Positions 34,701-47,189 are shown, counted from the stretch's first letter. The stretch is 64,000 nt of DNA from Caenorhabditis remanei (GCF_010183535.1 NC_071328.1:1178001-1242000), one strand, 5' to 3'. Notes: generated by a model from the sequence alone, not told the origin. Program-made: numbers and translations.

Positions 34701-37564
34701 GATAAAATGCTATTCAAAATCGATCAAATAGATGGAAAACGACTCAAAATCGATCAAAATCGACTTAAAATTTTTAAAAAATCACTGAAAATCGATGAAA
34801 ATCGATAAAAACAAACTCAAACTCGATAAAAATCGACTCAAATTTGTTAAAAATTGACTCAAAATCGATAAAAACCGACTTGAAGTCGATAAAAACCGAT
34901 TCAAAGTCGATCAAAATCGACTTAAATCGACCAAAATCGACTTAAAATCGATAAAAACCTATTCAAAATCGATGAAATTCTATTCAAAATCGATAAAAAT
35001 CACTGAAAATCGATAAAATTTGATTCAAAATCGACTGAAAATCAATTAAAATCGACTCAAAAATGATAAAACATCACTGAAAATCTATGAAAATCGACCT
35101 AAAACCTGTAAAAATGGACTCAAAATCGATAAAAATCAACTAAAACTCGATAAAAATCTATTAAAATCGACTTAAAATCGATCAAAATCACTGAAAATCT
35201 ATGAAAATCGACTAAAAACCGGTGAAAATCGACTGAAAGTCGATAAAAACCGATTCAAAAACGATAAAAAGCGACTCAAAATCAATAAAAATCACTGATA
35301 ATCTATGAAAATCGACGCAAAATTCGACGAAATTCTCAATGGAGCGCACTTTCTCCCTTACTATAAGTTCTCCATTATTCGGATCGAAAATCGATGAAAA
35401 TCGACTTAAACTCGACAAAAATCGGCTTAAAACCGGTAAAAATCGGTGGACATCGACTTGACATAATTGAAAAGCAGTTAAAATCAGTTAAAATCGCCTT
35501 AAAATTTATAATCTTTAAGTTGATTTTTAAACATTTCAAGTGGATTTTCACCTTTTTAAGAAGATTTTCAGTGATTTTAAATGAAAATCAACGCAAAATT
35601 CGACGAAATTCTCAATGGAGCGCACTTTCTCCCTTACTATAAGTTCTCCATTATTCGGATCGTGTCTCGACGGATAGAATTTTGCCGACGCGTACATCGG
35701 ATCGGGCAGTGTATCACGGATCTCGAATCCCACACAATTCGTGTTATCCAATATGAATTCACCGTGGAATTCGGGCGATTGTACTACGAGTCTGGAAAGA
35801 AATGTGTGTAGTTTGTAGTGGTGGACTCAAAAAAATGAGATTTTTGAGATTTCGGAGGGAAATAGAGAATGTATTCCAAAATGTGTAGAAAAATATAGAC
35901 ATTTCTATAAATAATACTCAAAAACTCTCACTAAGAGCGAATTGTCAGAACCCAAAATGATCAAAATTGGTCACTGCTGACCGAACTTTTCGTTTTTGTG
36001 TTTCTAGGCCACGAAAAGTTCTTCCAGTCGTTCGTTTCACCATTATTATTAAATATTTTATTTTATTTTCAATGTTGTCAGCCTTATCATATTGTTAAAA
36101 CGAAGGTACTGAAGAAAAATAATGAAAAAAAGAAACGGATCATTTATAACGCTTTTTTCATTGTTTTTATTCAACTGCTTTCGTTTTTCAGTATTATCAT
36201 AATGACAACATTGAAAACAAAATAAAATATTTAATAACAATGGTGAAACGAACGGATGGAAGAGTTTTCCGTGGCCTAGAAACACAAAAACGAAAAGTTC
36301 GGTCAGCAGTGACCAATTTTGATCATTTTGGGTTCTGAAAATTCGCTCTTAGTGACAGTTTTTGAGTATTATTTATAGAAATGTCTATATTTTTCTACAC
36401 ATTTTGAAATAAATTTTCGATTTCTCCCTCATTGTTTTATGTGAAATTTTCAAAAAAATACGTCATTTATCCCCGTTTCTTGTTCGCAATTTAAGGCTCA
36501 AAAATCGGATTTTTTGGCTGAAAACCGACAGTTTCAGCATCAAAATGTGATTTTGGACTGAAAAATCCATTTCCGGAGCAATTTTCACTCAAAATGTCAT
36601 TTCTAGGTCATTTTTCGTTTTTTCGCAATTTTAGGCTCCAAATCGTTTTCAGTCCCTATTAGGTCATTTTTCACAATTTTTGGCTTATTTTCATCCTTTT
36701 TTCCCCAATTTTCCCCCTAAATCCCTTCAAAATCGTACTGTAGCCACCGTTTTTTTTTGCTGAAAACCCCGTTTCTGGAGCAGTTTTTACCGGTTTTTTT
36801 TCTCAATTTTAGGCTCAAAATTCGGATTTTTGGCTGAAAACCGGATGATGCAGCATAAAAATGTCATTTTTAGGTCATTTTTCTGCGCTTTTTCGCAATT
36901 TTAGGCTCAAAAATGCCGTTTTGAGGCCATTTTCGCCTAAAACTGTTCGAAAAAAGGGGTTTTGAGTTGAAAAAATGACATTTTGATCCCCAAAAACTTT
37001 ACTATCGACTGAAAAACATTGTTGGTCCTTTTTGAGCCATTTCATTCGGATTTTTTCGGCAGTTTCAGCATAAAAATTTGATTTAGGATTAAAAACTCCA
37101 AAAATGACATTTTAAGGTCATTTTTCCGAGTTTTTCCCCAATTTTCCCCCTAAATCCCTTCAAAAATCGTACTGTAGCCATCTTCCAATATGCAACTCTT
37201 TGACATTCTTATCAATATAAGCCAATCCACCGACTTCTTGCGAATAGAATAAATAATTTGCGTTTCCGTCTTTCGACAATCCAATTATAATTCCATAAAT
37301 TCGTGTACAATTCACAGGAGTCGGTGACGGCGGTGGGCGGTACTGTTCCTGTGCGGGATACTGTAGTTCTGGTCGAAGAGGGGGCGGAGTCGGAGGGGGC
37401 GGGGCGACAGCGTAAGCATACTGTAGTGGTTGGGGAGGAGCATACTGTAGCTGAGGGGCGTATTGTTGGGGGTACTGTAGGGGTACGGTAGGTGGATACT
37501 GTTGTTGAATGGGCGGAGCGTATTGAGGTGTGTAGTAGTAACCACCGCCACCGGCACCGTACAT
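28704..37564 (-). CDS. rde-2: RDE-2/MUT-8-like protein, 10 exons
   Basis: Exons 37173-37564, 35638-35791, 34456-34605, 33472-33573, 33173-33238, 33041-33073, 32647-32735, 31886-32186, 30802-31027 and 28704-29230 join in consistent phase to about 679 residues. An AATTCAG acceptor directly precedes the ATG. The N-terminus is Gly/Tyr then Pro/Gln-rich (QYPPTVPLQYPQQYAPQLQY); a globular part starts at NCTRIYGIIIGLSKDG; a linker has PPPPPQP then acidic DSDEEIDDEDSEG. I see no named domain. The symbol rests mainly on synteny: it is the only gene between pfd-6 and hint-1, the place I recall for C. elegans rde-2, which acts with MUT-7 in siRNA amplification and transposon silencing. The 33-nt exon 6 and the last about 45 residues (encoded in a dispersed repeat) are less certain. 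Confidence 0.68.
30005..30500. repeat. Three-copy array around TGGCCTAGAAA...ACTAGTCCC...TTTCTAGGCCATCA
   Basis: Copies at about 30018-30080, 30190-30252 and 30441-30502, each an inverted GGCCTAGAAA / TTTCTAGGCC pair around GGAAAACTAGTCCCC. It lies in the last intron of the rde-2-like gene. Confidence 0.75.
31040..31690. repeat. Palindrome in an rde-2-like intron
   Basis: Left arm GGGCGGAGCTTAGCCACAGG...CACACAGATAGACCCATAAT; right arm ATTATGGGTCTATCTGTGTG...GTGGCTAAGCTCCGCCC, centred near 31360. Confidence 0.75.
32285..32625. repeat. 152-bp tandem duplication (two copies plus a partial third)
   Basis: GTGGGCGTGGCCTGTGTGCTA starts at 32289 and 32441, with near-identical sequence through GAGTAGTTTCGACC. 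A partial third copy starts at about 32593. It lies between exons 32647-32735 and 31886-32186 of the rde-2-like gene. Confidence 0.85.
33785..34255. repeat. Long inverted repeat, right member
   Basis: Reverse complement of 25490-25955, including CTTTCTCGCTCCTCCG and CCATTAGGTTAGGATTACTG. It lies in an intron of the rde-2-like gene. Confidence 0.8.
34725..35310. repeat. ATCGATAAAAATCGACTC degenerate satellite
   Basis: About 600 bp of an 18-20 bp unit, AAATCGATAAAAATCGACTC, with drift. It lies between exons 35638-35791 and 34456-34605 of the rde-2-like gene. Confidence 0.8.
35311..35388 (-). pseudogene. Duplicate of the 3' end of an rde-2-like exon
   Basis: The segment ending GGAGCGCACTTTCTCCC-TTACTATAAGTTCTCC at 35336-35385 repeats 35610-35660, that is the last codons (DPNNGELI) and donor of exon 35638-35791 plus intron start. 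It has no acceptor of its own, so it should not be spliced as an exon. Confidence 0.7.
35878..36415. repeat. About 535-bp palindrome
   Basis: Ends CAAAATGTGTAGAAAAATAT and ATATTTTTCTACACATTTTG; inner arms pair through CCTAGAAACACAAAAACG and TTAAATATTTTATTTT. It lies in intron 1 of the rde-2-like gene. Confidence 0.85.
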
Positions 37565-38859
37565 CTGAATTTCAGATTCTGAAAATGAGAATTTTGTGTA
37601 AAAAAAGGAAAAAAAATAATAGAATTAAGGGAAAATCTGGAGTTTTTCGGCGAAAAAGTGTATAAAAATGGCGTTTTTCAGATAAAAATAGTTGTTTTTG
37701 AGGGAAAAGTTGAGTTTTTGACCAAAAAATGTGAAAAATACCGATTTTTCACCTAAAAATAATGAAAAATTCAGTATAAAACAGCAAAAACTAGGACTTT
37801 TTTCGATAGGAATCGCCAAAAGTGTGGAAATTGCAATTTTCGCTCAAAATCCCAGATTTCAGGTTGAAAATTAGAGAATTTTCAAGTTTTCGGGTCAAAA
37901 ACTTCAATAAAACCACATTTTCTAAGTGAAAACTATGATTTTTCGGTTGAAAATGGTGAAAACCAAGAGAAGAAAAGTTTTTTGAGTGAATAATTAAGGA
38001 AAAGTGGGAAAAAATGGGATTTTTGCTCAAAAGAAAGCAGATTTTAGTTGAAAATTTTAGACTAAACCATGTTTGCAAGTCAATGTGAAGAAAATGAAAA
38101 ATTGAGATTTTCAGACTTGTCGAAAATCGGGCCGGGCCGAAATTCCTCTTGGCCCGGCCCGGTCGGCCCGGATTCAAAAATTTCCGACATTAAATTTCAG
38201 AAATTTCCGGGGAAAATGGAATTTTTGAGCGAAAAATCGATTTTTGAACTGAAAAAACCCAAATTTTCCAGCTGAAATTGACAAAAATCGATATTTTTCA
38301 TTCGATATACTCGTTTTCAGCCGATTTTCGTCAGATTTCCCCTTTAAAAGCTGAAAAATGAGAAGAAAATCGATTTCCCGCAAATTAATCCATTTTCTGG
38401 ACTGAATTTTCCCATATTTTCGGTTGAAATCTACATATTTACACTTAAAAACTGAATTTTGCATCAAAAGCCAATAATTTTTCGAGCTGAAAACGTGCAT
38501 TTCTCACAATTTTCCAGTTTTTCCGACAAAAAAGTTAAACTTTTTGTGATTTTCTCATGAAAAGCAAAATTGCATCCGATTTTTCAAGTTTTTTTCCTGA
38601 AAAACTCCCAATTTTCTCCTCAACCACCAGTTAACAACACATGGGAAAAAATAAAAATCGATATGAAAAGTGATCGGGACACAAACAAACGAAAAAAAAA
38701 ACGAAAAAAACCAGTTCGGAGAGATGAAATAAAAGAAAAAGCGGTTTTATAGTAGAAAAATGGGGAAAAAATGGGGAAAAATAACAATTTCGGGGGCAAA
38801 ATCGGTGAAAAAAGGACAGAAAATGGGGAAAAATTGGATGAGAATCAGTCAAATCGAGA
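37565..38859. other. Spacer between pfd-6 and the rde-2-like gene
   Basis: AT-rich repeats. A GGGCCGGGCC-rich fragment at 38125-38172 resembles the subterminal sequence of the hAT-like element at 48985-49744. No gene is supported. Confidence 0.5.
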
Positions 38860-40927
38860 TTATTTTTTCTGTGCGGCGGCTTGTTGTGCTTGTTGGGCCA
38901 TCATTTGGAACGTCTTCTGGATATTCATCACTTTGTCACGTTGATCCGACGACTTTTTGGTCACGTCGGCGATGGAAGCCTCGACTCGTTTTCTGGAAAA
39001 ATTGGGATTTTCAGATGGAAATGGGAGGGAAAATGAGATTTTGCAGATGTTTTTGATACAAAACTCCAATTTTTGAAGTTTCTGCGGGCTTTTTTCATTG
39101 AAAAATCCGGATTTTCAAGGTTTTTTACTTCAAGAAATGGTTTTTTTTTTTTTTGAAAAATTTTTAAAAACACAGATTTTTCAAAAAAAAATTTAAAAAC
39201 CCTCTGAAATCGGGATTTTCAGGAAATTCGAGGAAAAATAAGATTATTTAAGGAAAATTGAGTAAAAAAGTCATTTTTTCAACAAAAAAAACATTAAAAT
39301 ACGGATATTTTTTTTTTTTAAGTCCTAAAACTTCAGAAATTGGAGTTTTGGATCAGAAACCTCGGAAAAATCAATCTGGAATTTGAAAAATCGGGATTTT
39401 CAGATGGAAAATGGAAGGGAAAGTGAGATTTTTTGAGAAAAATCTAGAAAAACACTATTTTTTAAAGAAAAAAAAACATGTAAAATCAGGATTTTCAAAG
39501 AAATTGGAATTTTAGATCGAAAATCTCTGGAAAAAATCAATTTTCATCACAAAAACAGCATTTTTCTGATGTAAAATCACTTTTTTGCTTGAAATTGGGT
39601 ATCGCTGTGGAAAAAACCAGTTTTTAACCGAAAATGTGGAAAATTCTGCCTAGAAAACTGATAAATTCGAGAAAAATCGCAAAAAGACGATTTTCTTCGC
39701 ATTTTTCAGCTTTTACAGGTGAAAATCTGATGAAAATCGGCTGAAAACGAGTATGAAGAATGAAAAATATCGATTTTCCAAGACAATCAAGATTCTGCAA
39801 CTAAATTAGTCAATTTCAACTGAAAAATCGAGTCTAGACCGTCTGAATAACACTGACTAAGTCAAAAATCGATTTTTCACTCGAAAATTCCATTTTCTAC
39901 TGAAATTTCTGGTTTTTTTTTTTGGAAAAATTCAAATTTTCTTCATGTTTGGTGCAAAATTCAGTTTCTGAGTGTAAATTTGCCGTTTTCAGATGAAAAA
40001 TCGGGTCTACAATGTCTGAATATCACTGATTGAGCCAAAAAAATCGATTTTTCACTCAAAAACTCCAAATTTTCGCGATTTTCATCACAAAAACTACAAG
40101 AAAATCTCAAAAATAGCAATTTCAAAGATTTAAAATCTCTTTTTTTTCAGCTTTTAGAGTGGAAATTTGATGAAAATTGGCTAAAAGCCAATATGTCGAA
40201 TGAAAAATATCGATTTCCCGATTTTTCGAGATTCTGCAACAAAAACAGTCAATTTCAGCTGAAAAATTGTGTTTTCAATCTGTAAAACCTCTGAAATGTA
40301 GTTTTCTCAGTTCAAAAATCGATTTTTCACTCAAAAAATTCCATATTCCACGGAAATTTCTGGAATTTTTCGGAAAAAATTCAAATTTCTGCGATTTTTC
40401 TAGATTCTGCAACGAAATTAATCACTTTCAGTTGGAAAATTGGATTTTCAACGTCTCAATGTCACTGATTAAGCCAAAAAATCGATTTTTCACTCAAAAA
40501 TTCCATTTTCCATGGAAAATTCTGGAATTTTTCGGAAAAATTCCAAATTTCTGCGATTTTCCAACTGCTTACATCTCAGATTCGATGAATTCAAGACGTT
40601 TCTCGACAGTTGACCGCGCCTCTTCCAACTCCTGACGGACGAGGACGGCGCCGATGAGTTTGTAGACTTTCGAGTCGGTGTCCATCAAATCGAGTTCCTA
40701 AATTCCCAAAAAAAGTGTTAAAAATCAATAATTTCAGCCGTTTTCTCACCGCTTTCACATTTCTGCTCTCCGTCAATCTCATTTCCATCTCCTGGCGACT
40801 TGAGAAGTACTTTTCGCGGTCTGAAAGCGAAAAATTGAATTTTTTTGGCGATAAAAATCGATAAATTACCTTTTTCAAGGGTCTTGAGCTTGTTAACTTC
40901 CTCTTCGAACTTCTGCATATCAGCCAT
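38860..40927 (-). CDS. pfd-6: Prefoldin subunit 6
   Basis: Exons 40870-40927, 40750-40820, 40573-40697 and 38860-38992 join in phase (1, 0, 2) to 128 residues, the expected length. The product starts MADMQKFEEEVNKLKTLEKD, continues REKYFSSRQEMEMRLTES and LIGAVLVRQELEEARSTVEK, and ends AAAQKK: two amphipathic coiled-coil helices around a beta hairpin, typical of beta-type prefoldins. The hexamer delivers nascent actin and tubulin to the CCT chaperonin in the cytoplasm. Intron 3 (1.58 kb) is swollen with short repeats. It is the 5'-most of the minus-strand series and diverges from the innexin gene. Confidence 0.95.
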
Positions 40928-42334
40928 TTTCGCTTTTTTACGATGGAAAACTCTTGAAATTCAGCAGAAAAAATAGAAATTCGCGAAAAAACGAGTTATG
41001 CGTCAGCGACACCAATCATGCGTCAGTAAGGGAGCTGGCGCGTTTATGGATTTTGGCGGAAGTTTGAAAAAGGATTTTTGTTTGAGTTGATTTTCAGCTG
41101 AAAATTTCAGACTTATAGTGGATGCTTCTTATATTAATTGATATATCAAAATGTACCAAATTTTACGGGCTATCTATCCATATAATTGACATTTGAATGT
41201 AATCAAATTTAAGCCTGAAAATCTGAAAAACAAAACAGTTGAGAGTTACTAAAAACTTTTGAAACATGATTACTGAACCAATTTTCACGATTTTTATACT
41301 AATAAAAATTTCAAACGCTCTGGTTTTAGATTCACAAAGAAAATAACTCAAAAACCCCAGGTTTCAGCACGAATCTCAGTCGTGTACTCCACGTGGACAA
41401 GTGGAGACCAAATCTTCATATTTTTAGTGTTTTCTGATTTTTTAAAAAGTTTTTCCATTATAATTCAGTCCAAAACTATTTAGTTCTACCTATTTCGTTC
41501 AAAATCGCAAGTTCTGGTTGTCCACTCAGAGTACACGGTGGATTTCTCAGTAGAGCGCGTTTGCATCATTCTCCACTATAAATAATCGGTTTTTAGTGGG
41601 TTTTTAGTGGATTTTAGTAGTGTTGTAACGTTAAAATTGGTAAAAAATCGATTAAAACATAAATGTTTCAAAAAATTATAAGTAAAAAAATTTTTTTTTG
41701 AAAAATTTATGTTTTCGTCGATTTTTTCAAAACCAATTTTAACGTTTCGACACTATTAAAAAGACACCAGAAACCAACTATTTGAATTTTAGAATGATGC
41801 AAACACGCTCTACTGAAAAGTGCATCGTGTACTCTGAGTGGACCACCAGGACTTTCGATTTTGATCAAATGGTTTTTTTTCAACTTTTTGCTACAGAGCG
41901 CACTTTCCGAATGTCTCCTCATGTCAACTGTTGTGCGACGGAGCGCGTTAGGCCGCAATACCGTGAAACCAAAAAAAGTGCAAAAAAAAAATTGTTTCGC
42001 CACGGAGCGCATTTTCGCAATATCTCCTTAACATAGTTAGCCTTTGCTCTCAAAAAAAAAGAGAATTTCTTGCGCGGTCCCCTCCTCCTCTCCAACTACT
42101 AATCTAAGAGCGCGAACTCCTCTTCACTACACTATTTGCCCCCCTGTATAACAGAGGCATATCAGTGTCTTTCTGTTGATATAAGTGATTGTGTCGTCGA
42201 GAAAAGCCTCTCGAGAAACATTCCCCTTCTCAGTGGCAGTGGTGTACACTTTTTAGTTTAGAGCCGTCCCCTCTAGAATCCATCGTCACCATCTGAATCC
42301 ACGTGCGAAGGGCACTTCTATTGGTGGTGGCAAC
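40928..42334. promoter_or_regulatory. Divergent intergenic region, pfd-6 / innexin
   Basis: 1.4 kb between two start codons on opposite strands, so it must hold both promoters. A palindrome lies at about 41605-41760 (CGTTAAAATTGGT / ACCAATTTTAACG). GTCCAC...AGTACAC motifs lie at 41383, 41518 and 41824, and GAGCGC words at 41560, 41895, 41940 and 42005. The pyrimidine-rich 42060-42300 part is probably the innexin 5' region. No TATA box is obvious. Confidence 0.5.
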
Positions 42335-45300
42335 ATGAATATGTTGGGAAGCATGTTTTCGACGGTCAAGCCGAGATTGGATGATCTCGGCACGGACCGT
42401 CTCAATTATTACTATTCGACACTTATTATTATGGGAATGTCGTTGACGATCACTGCGAGACAGTATGTCGGATCGCCGTTGCAGTGTTGGGTGCCCGCGC
42501 AGGTTGGTTTGATGGAGGGTGTCTCGGAGTATATTTTTGTAGTTTGTAGTTTTTTAATAGCTCCGCCCACTTTTGAGATATGCGTCTTTAAAATCACAGC
42601 TTGAGTGGAAGACATTTGAGATGCCTTTAGTTTTTGTCTCTCTGCTTAAAGCTTAAATTATTAAAGTTTTTTATTATGTTGAAATTATTTTTTAAAAGGT
42701 AGTACAAAACGTAGGCTATAAAATGAGCCGAAATTCAACTCCAAATACTCAAAACGTGAAAAGTTACAGATTTTCGAAACTTTTTGAAATGTTTTTTCTT
42801 CATTTTTCACTAAAGCCTTTGTAACTCCTCCATTTTTGATACAAACTTTTTGAAACCAAGATTTTTGAAATCAGCGTGTCAAGACGCTTCGAAAAAGTAT
42901 AATTATGACCAGATTCGAATTTTTGGGTTTTTGGGTCCCGACGCGAAAGCTACAGTAACCCCATCTAGAAAGGCGCATATCTCAAAAGTGGGCGGAGCTA
43001 TCAAAAAGTTGTCAACTGCAAAAATGTAGCCCTTGATGTGATCTACAAGAAAAATATACATTCCACCCCAAATATTTATAATTTCCAGTTCACCAAAGCG
43101 TGGGAACAGTATGCCGAAGACTATTGTTTTGTGTACAACACGTATTGGGTCAAACCCAATGACAAGGTGCCACTTACAGTTGAGGAAAGGGTGTCCCAAC
43201 AGCTTATTTACTACCAATGGGCACCTTTTATTATGGCTATCGAGGCGGCGTTCTTCTATTTGCCGGTGATATTTTGGAGTATGTTATCGACTAAATCTGG
43301 AATCAATATTATCAAGTTGGTGGAGACCGCGCAGAAAGCCGAGGGAGCCGAGGTAAGATTTTTTATTTTAGGAGGACAATGGGGTCAAACTTAGTGTATA
43401 TATCAATATATATCAATTTTAAAAAGTTTTTAAAGTGTAAAATTGCCGAACTTCAAAGTCTTGTAACTCGCTTCCTTGCAGTCTAATTTTTTCAAATTTA
43501 CATTTTCCTTATAGATCAAAAATAGGACTACATTTTTGTAGTTGACAACTTTTTTCTATCTCTTCACCCAACTGAGTTATGCGCTTTTAAAGATAGCCTA
43601 TTTCCTAGGCGCGCGCTGGAGAGAAGGGAGGAGACGCAGAGAAGCGAGACACCCTCCTCGTTTCGCACGCTCTCTCGCCCTCTCCCAGCGCCCTAACTTT
43701 GAGCGTCTGTATCTCAAAAGCGTGAATAAATATCAAAAAACTTCCAACTACAAAAATGTAGCCCTATTTTTGATCTACAAGAAAAATGTAAATTTTAAAA
43801 TGTTAGGCTGCAGGGAAGCGAGATAGAGGCTTAAAACTTTTATAATTTTTCACTTTAAAAACTTTTTTTTCTTCATTTTTTGACATCGAAACAAGTGTTT
43901 TTTTCCGTCTAAAAATGACTGTTAAGCTTAAAATTTTCAGTCAGAAGACCGAAAAAAGCAAATCGACATCATCTGTCGCCACATTTCCAACAATCTTCGA
44001 AAACGTCGTACCGAGGAGGAGACGACGAAGATGGCGAAGATTCAGAGGATTTTCGGAATGCAACACGGCAAATTTATCACAAAGTAAGGGGAGATGGCCG
44101 AGGTTTTTTTAGGCCATGGCCTCAAAAAGTAGCATAGCTTCTTTCAAAAAGCGCTTGAGATTGTGAAAATACCACTTTTTCGTTTAGCGTCACAATTTTG
44201 GCATATTTTTTCTGTAATTAAAAATTATTGGGGTGAAATACATACATTTTTCTGGTAGATAAAATCAAGGACTTCATTTTTGTAGTTGACAACTTTTTGA
44301 TAGCTCCACCCACTTTTGAGATATGCGCCTTTAAATGTTGAAGGTGAGAGAGCGGCGCACTAAGTCCCCATTTTTAAAGGTGCATATTTCAAAAGTGGGC
44401 GGAGCTATCAAAAAGTTGTCAACTACAAAAATGTAGCCCGTGACTACTTTTTCTTATTTTTGACGCTGGGTACCGTCACAGGATCTCAATGAATACTCAA
44501 AACTCAAAAAGTTACAGATTTTCGAAATTTTTTGAAAATGTCATTTTTCATTTATACCGTTGTACATAACTCCTCCATTTTTGACACAAATTTTTTGAAA
44601 ATAAGTATCTTGGAATCAGCGTGTCAAAACGCTTCAAACAAGTACAATCATGACTATTTTTGATATTTTGGGATTTTTGGGTCCTGCGAAAGCTACAGAA
44701 GCCCATTTAGAATCTTTAAAGGCGCATATCTCAAATGTGGGCGCAGCTATCAAAAAGTTGTCAACGACAAAAATGAAGTTCATATTTTGAAAAACCTTAT
44801 TCCAGCGTCTACCTGGTGACAAAGTTCATCTACATGCTCAACTCGCTCCTCCAATTCTACTCGACCAACAAATTCCTCGGTCAAAATGATCCGTACTGGG
44901 GGATGCGTATTCTAGATGATATTCTTCATGGGACCGATTGGGAACACTCGGGAAATTTCCCCCGAATTGCTATGTGTGATTTTCAGGTGAGAGGGGGAGG
45001 AAGTGCGCTCCAACGCTAATTTTTCAAAATTTTTTTGCAGGTCCGAGTACTCGGCAACCTCCAGAGGCACTCAATTCAATGTGTGCTCACATTGAACATG
45101 TTCAACGAGAAGATCTTCTTGTTTTTGTATATTTGGTGAGTCTGGAAGACTAGTTTTCCATCTGGTGGCCTAGAAAACCAAAACTCGGCCAGCGTCGTTA
45201 AAATCGTCTAAAAGCTATTAAAACCACTCAAACTTAGTCGGAAACCAAGTTTTAAGCGATTTAAGGTTGGTGGCCTAGAATTTCACTTCGTGGCCTAGAA

Positions 45301-46326
45301 AACCAAAACTCGGCCACCGCCGTTGAAATCGTAAAACAAACTCTTTAAACCAAGTTTTAAGCACCAACGCGTTTTTTTGTGTTGAAAAAATTGCAGCTTT
45401 TTGATGGCCTAGAAATCCAAATTTTGGGTTTCTAGGCCACCACTAATTATAATAATTTGGATAATTTAATTACAGGTTCCTCTTGGTGTTTTTCGTCACA
45501 TTTTTCGATTCTTGCTTCCTGATTTATAACATGTTCAGCAGCCATAAAATTGTCGAGTTTTTGCAACAGTGAGTTTTTTTTTCCATTTTTTGAACTTTGG
45601 AGCCTTGTAACTCGCTTCCCTGCGGTTTAATTTTTTCAAATTTATGTTTTTCTTGTAGATCAAATCCAGGGCTCCATTTTTGTAGTTGACAACTTTTTGA
45701 TAGCTCCGCCCACTTTTGAGATATGCGCCTTTAAAGATTTGTTTCTCTGCGTCTCGCTCTCAGGGCGCACCACCTTTAAAGGCGCATATCTCAAAAGTGG
45801 GCGGAGCTATCAAAAAGTTGTCAACTACAAAAATGAAGCTCTAGTTTTGATCTATACAACCAATATATATTTGATCTTTCTAGATTCCTCGACAATCAAG
45901 AAGTGGATGAGAATGAGGAGAAGAAGCCAGACGAGGAGAAGAAGAAAGTGTATCGAAAGGAGCAACACGCGATTTTACTTTCAGAGTTTTGTCTGCACAA
46001 ATTCACTCCGGATATTATTATTGTATGGCCTAAGAACCCCCTAGGGGATTTCTAGGCCACCAATTTTTTCTTCCATTTTTCAGCTTCTAAAAATGATTAA
46101 CAACCACACCGGAGACATCGTCTGCACCGAGATTGTTGGCAGAATGTGGAATGAATTTTTGTTGGTTTTTTTAAAATAATTTCCCCAAAAATCAATCGAT
46201 AATTTCAGAAAACGTGACGCAAAACTAGTGCTTCAACGGTTCGTCGACAACGATCACAATATCGAGACGAAATCGTCAAGTCTGAAATCAGTGCAGTTGT
46301 ATGAAGAGCAACGGAGTTTTATTTGA
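42335..46326 (+). CDS. eat-5: Innexin gap-junction protein (eat-5-like), 9 exons
   Basis: Exons 42335-42502, 43089-43352, 43941-44083, 44806-44986, 45041-45135, 45476-45568, 45884-46022, 46084-46160 and 46209-46326 join in phase to 425 residues. Innexin marks: N-terminal [24 protein letters not shown]-like [15 protein letters not shown] with Cys51, WEQYAEDYC (Cys69), the diagnostic YYQWAPF at 97-103 opening TM2, second-loop Cys in [19 protein letters not shown], and four hydrophobic helices. Innexins form invertebrate gap-junction channels. The family is certain. The symbol eat-5 is inferred from overall resemblance and from synteny with chromosome I, and another innexin is possible. Five introns contain family-1 palindrome copies. 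AATAAA follows 50 bp after the stop. Confidence 0.85.
42525..43072. repeat. Family-1 fragments in innexin intron 1
   Basis: A left-arm fragment at 42525-42598 and a right arm at 42969-43070 (AAAGGCGCATATCTC plus reverse core), separated by unrelated sequence. Confidence 0.6.
43496..43808. repeat. Family-1 palindrome in innexin intron 2
   Basis: Core TTTTTGTAGTTGACAACTTTTT and its inverse AACTTCCAACTACAAAAATG, with the GAGACGCAGAGAAGCGAGACA loop. The outermost ends differ from canonical family 1 (TTGCAGTCTAATTTTTTC / AAAATGTTAGGCTGCAGGG). Confidence 0.65.
44240..44460. repeat. Family-1 palindrome in innexin intron 3
   Basis: Core arms around a short tip; a further right-arm fragment is at 44712-44785 just before exon 4. 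Confidence 0.65.
45630..45880. repeat. Family-1 palindrome in innexin intron 6
   Basis: Compact copy with a short loop (TTTCTCTGCGTCTCGCTCTC); the right end runs into the acceptor of exon 7. Confidence 0.65.
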
Positions 46327-46375
46327 TTTTATATGGGTTGTTGTTTGCAATTTTTTGTTTTGAAATAAGCTTAGA

Positions 46376-46381
46376 AATAAA
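46376..46381 (+). terminator. Poly(A) signal of the innexin gene
   Basis: AATAAA 50 bp after the stop at 46326. Confidence 0.75.
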
Positions 46382-46435
46382 GATTTCTTTCAATATACGT
46401 CTTTAAAGGTAGCACCAGACAAAAAGTTGGTTAAC

Positions 46436-46800
46436 TTTGACATGTCCCCTTGGTGTCATTTTCTGCGCGAGGTGTCACCAATTTACATTATTCTTGTAGA
46501 ACAAGTCTAGATCTCTATTTTTGTAGTTTACAACTTTTTGATAGCTCCTCCCACTTTTGAGATATGCGCCTTTAAAGGTAGCCAACTTCCACGGCGCGCG
46601 CGGCGAGAGGAGAGGAAACGCAGAGAAACTAGACACCCTCCTCGTTTCGCACGCTCTCTCGCTCTCTCCTAGCGCCCTAACTTTGAGCGTCTGTATCTCA
46701 AAAGCGTGAATAAATATCAAAAAACTTTTAATTGTAAAAATGTAGATCTATTCGTAATCTATCAGAAAAATGTATATTTGAAAAATTTGAACTGCAGGGA
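46436..46800. repeat. Family-1 palindrome downstream of the innexin gene
   Basis: Left end TTTGACATGTCCCCTTGG; right arm with AACTTTTAATTGTAAAAATG and AACTGCAGGGAAACGAG, resembling the 43496 subtype. The remainder of 46327-47410 shows no gene. Confidence 0.65.
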
Positions 46801-47189
46801 AACGAGTTACTATGCGTTAAAATTTGACGATTTTTTACTCTGAAAACTTTTTTTCTTCATTTTTAAAAACAATTTAACATTTGGTATCCTCTGTCGTGCC
46901 TTCAGTGCAACACGTCCTGTAAAGCAAGGTGTCTTTTTTATTTTCGCCGAACCTTTTAAAACCACTAAAAGCCAGTCGAATAACAAGTTTTCAGCAATTT
47001 TCGAGTGGCCTAGTTTTCCATCCGGTGGCCTAGAATACCAAAACGCGCACGGCTTGAAACAATAGAACAACTACTTCTTCCTCTCTCTGACCAGTGTGTT
47101 GAGCTTTTTTTTCCGATATTAATCTCCACTGAGTTTGAGATCGAAAAATCAGTTATGCATGAGTAGAAATCTTAGTTATCAGATTATGC

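Noticed and set aside
37303..37557. Frames on both strands across the first rde-2-like exon
   Set aside because: Shadows of the Pro/Gln-rich coding exon; low-complexity codons keep other frames open.
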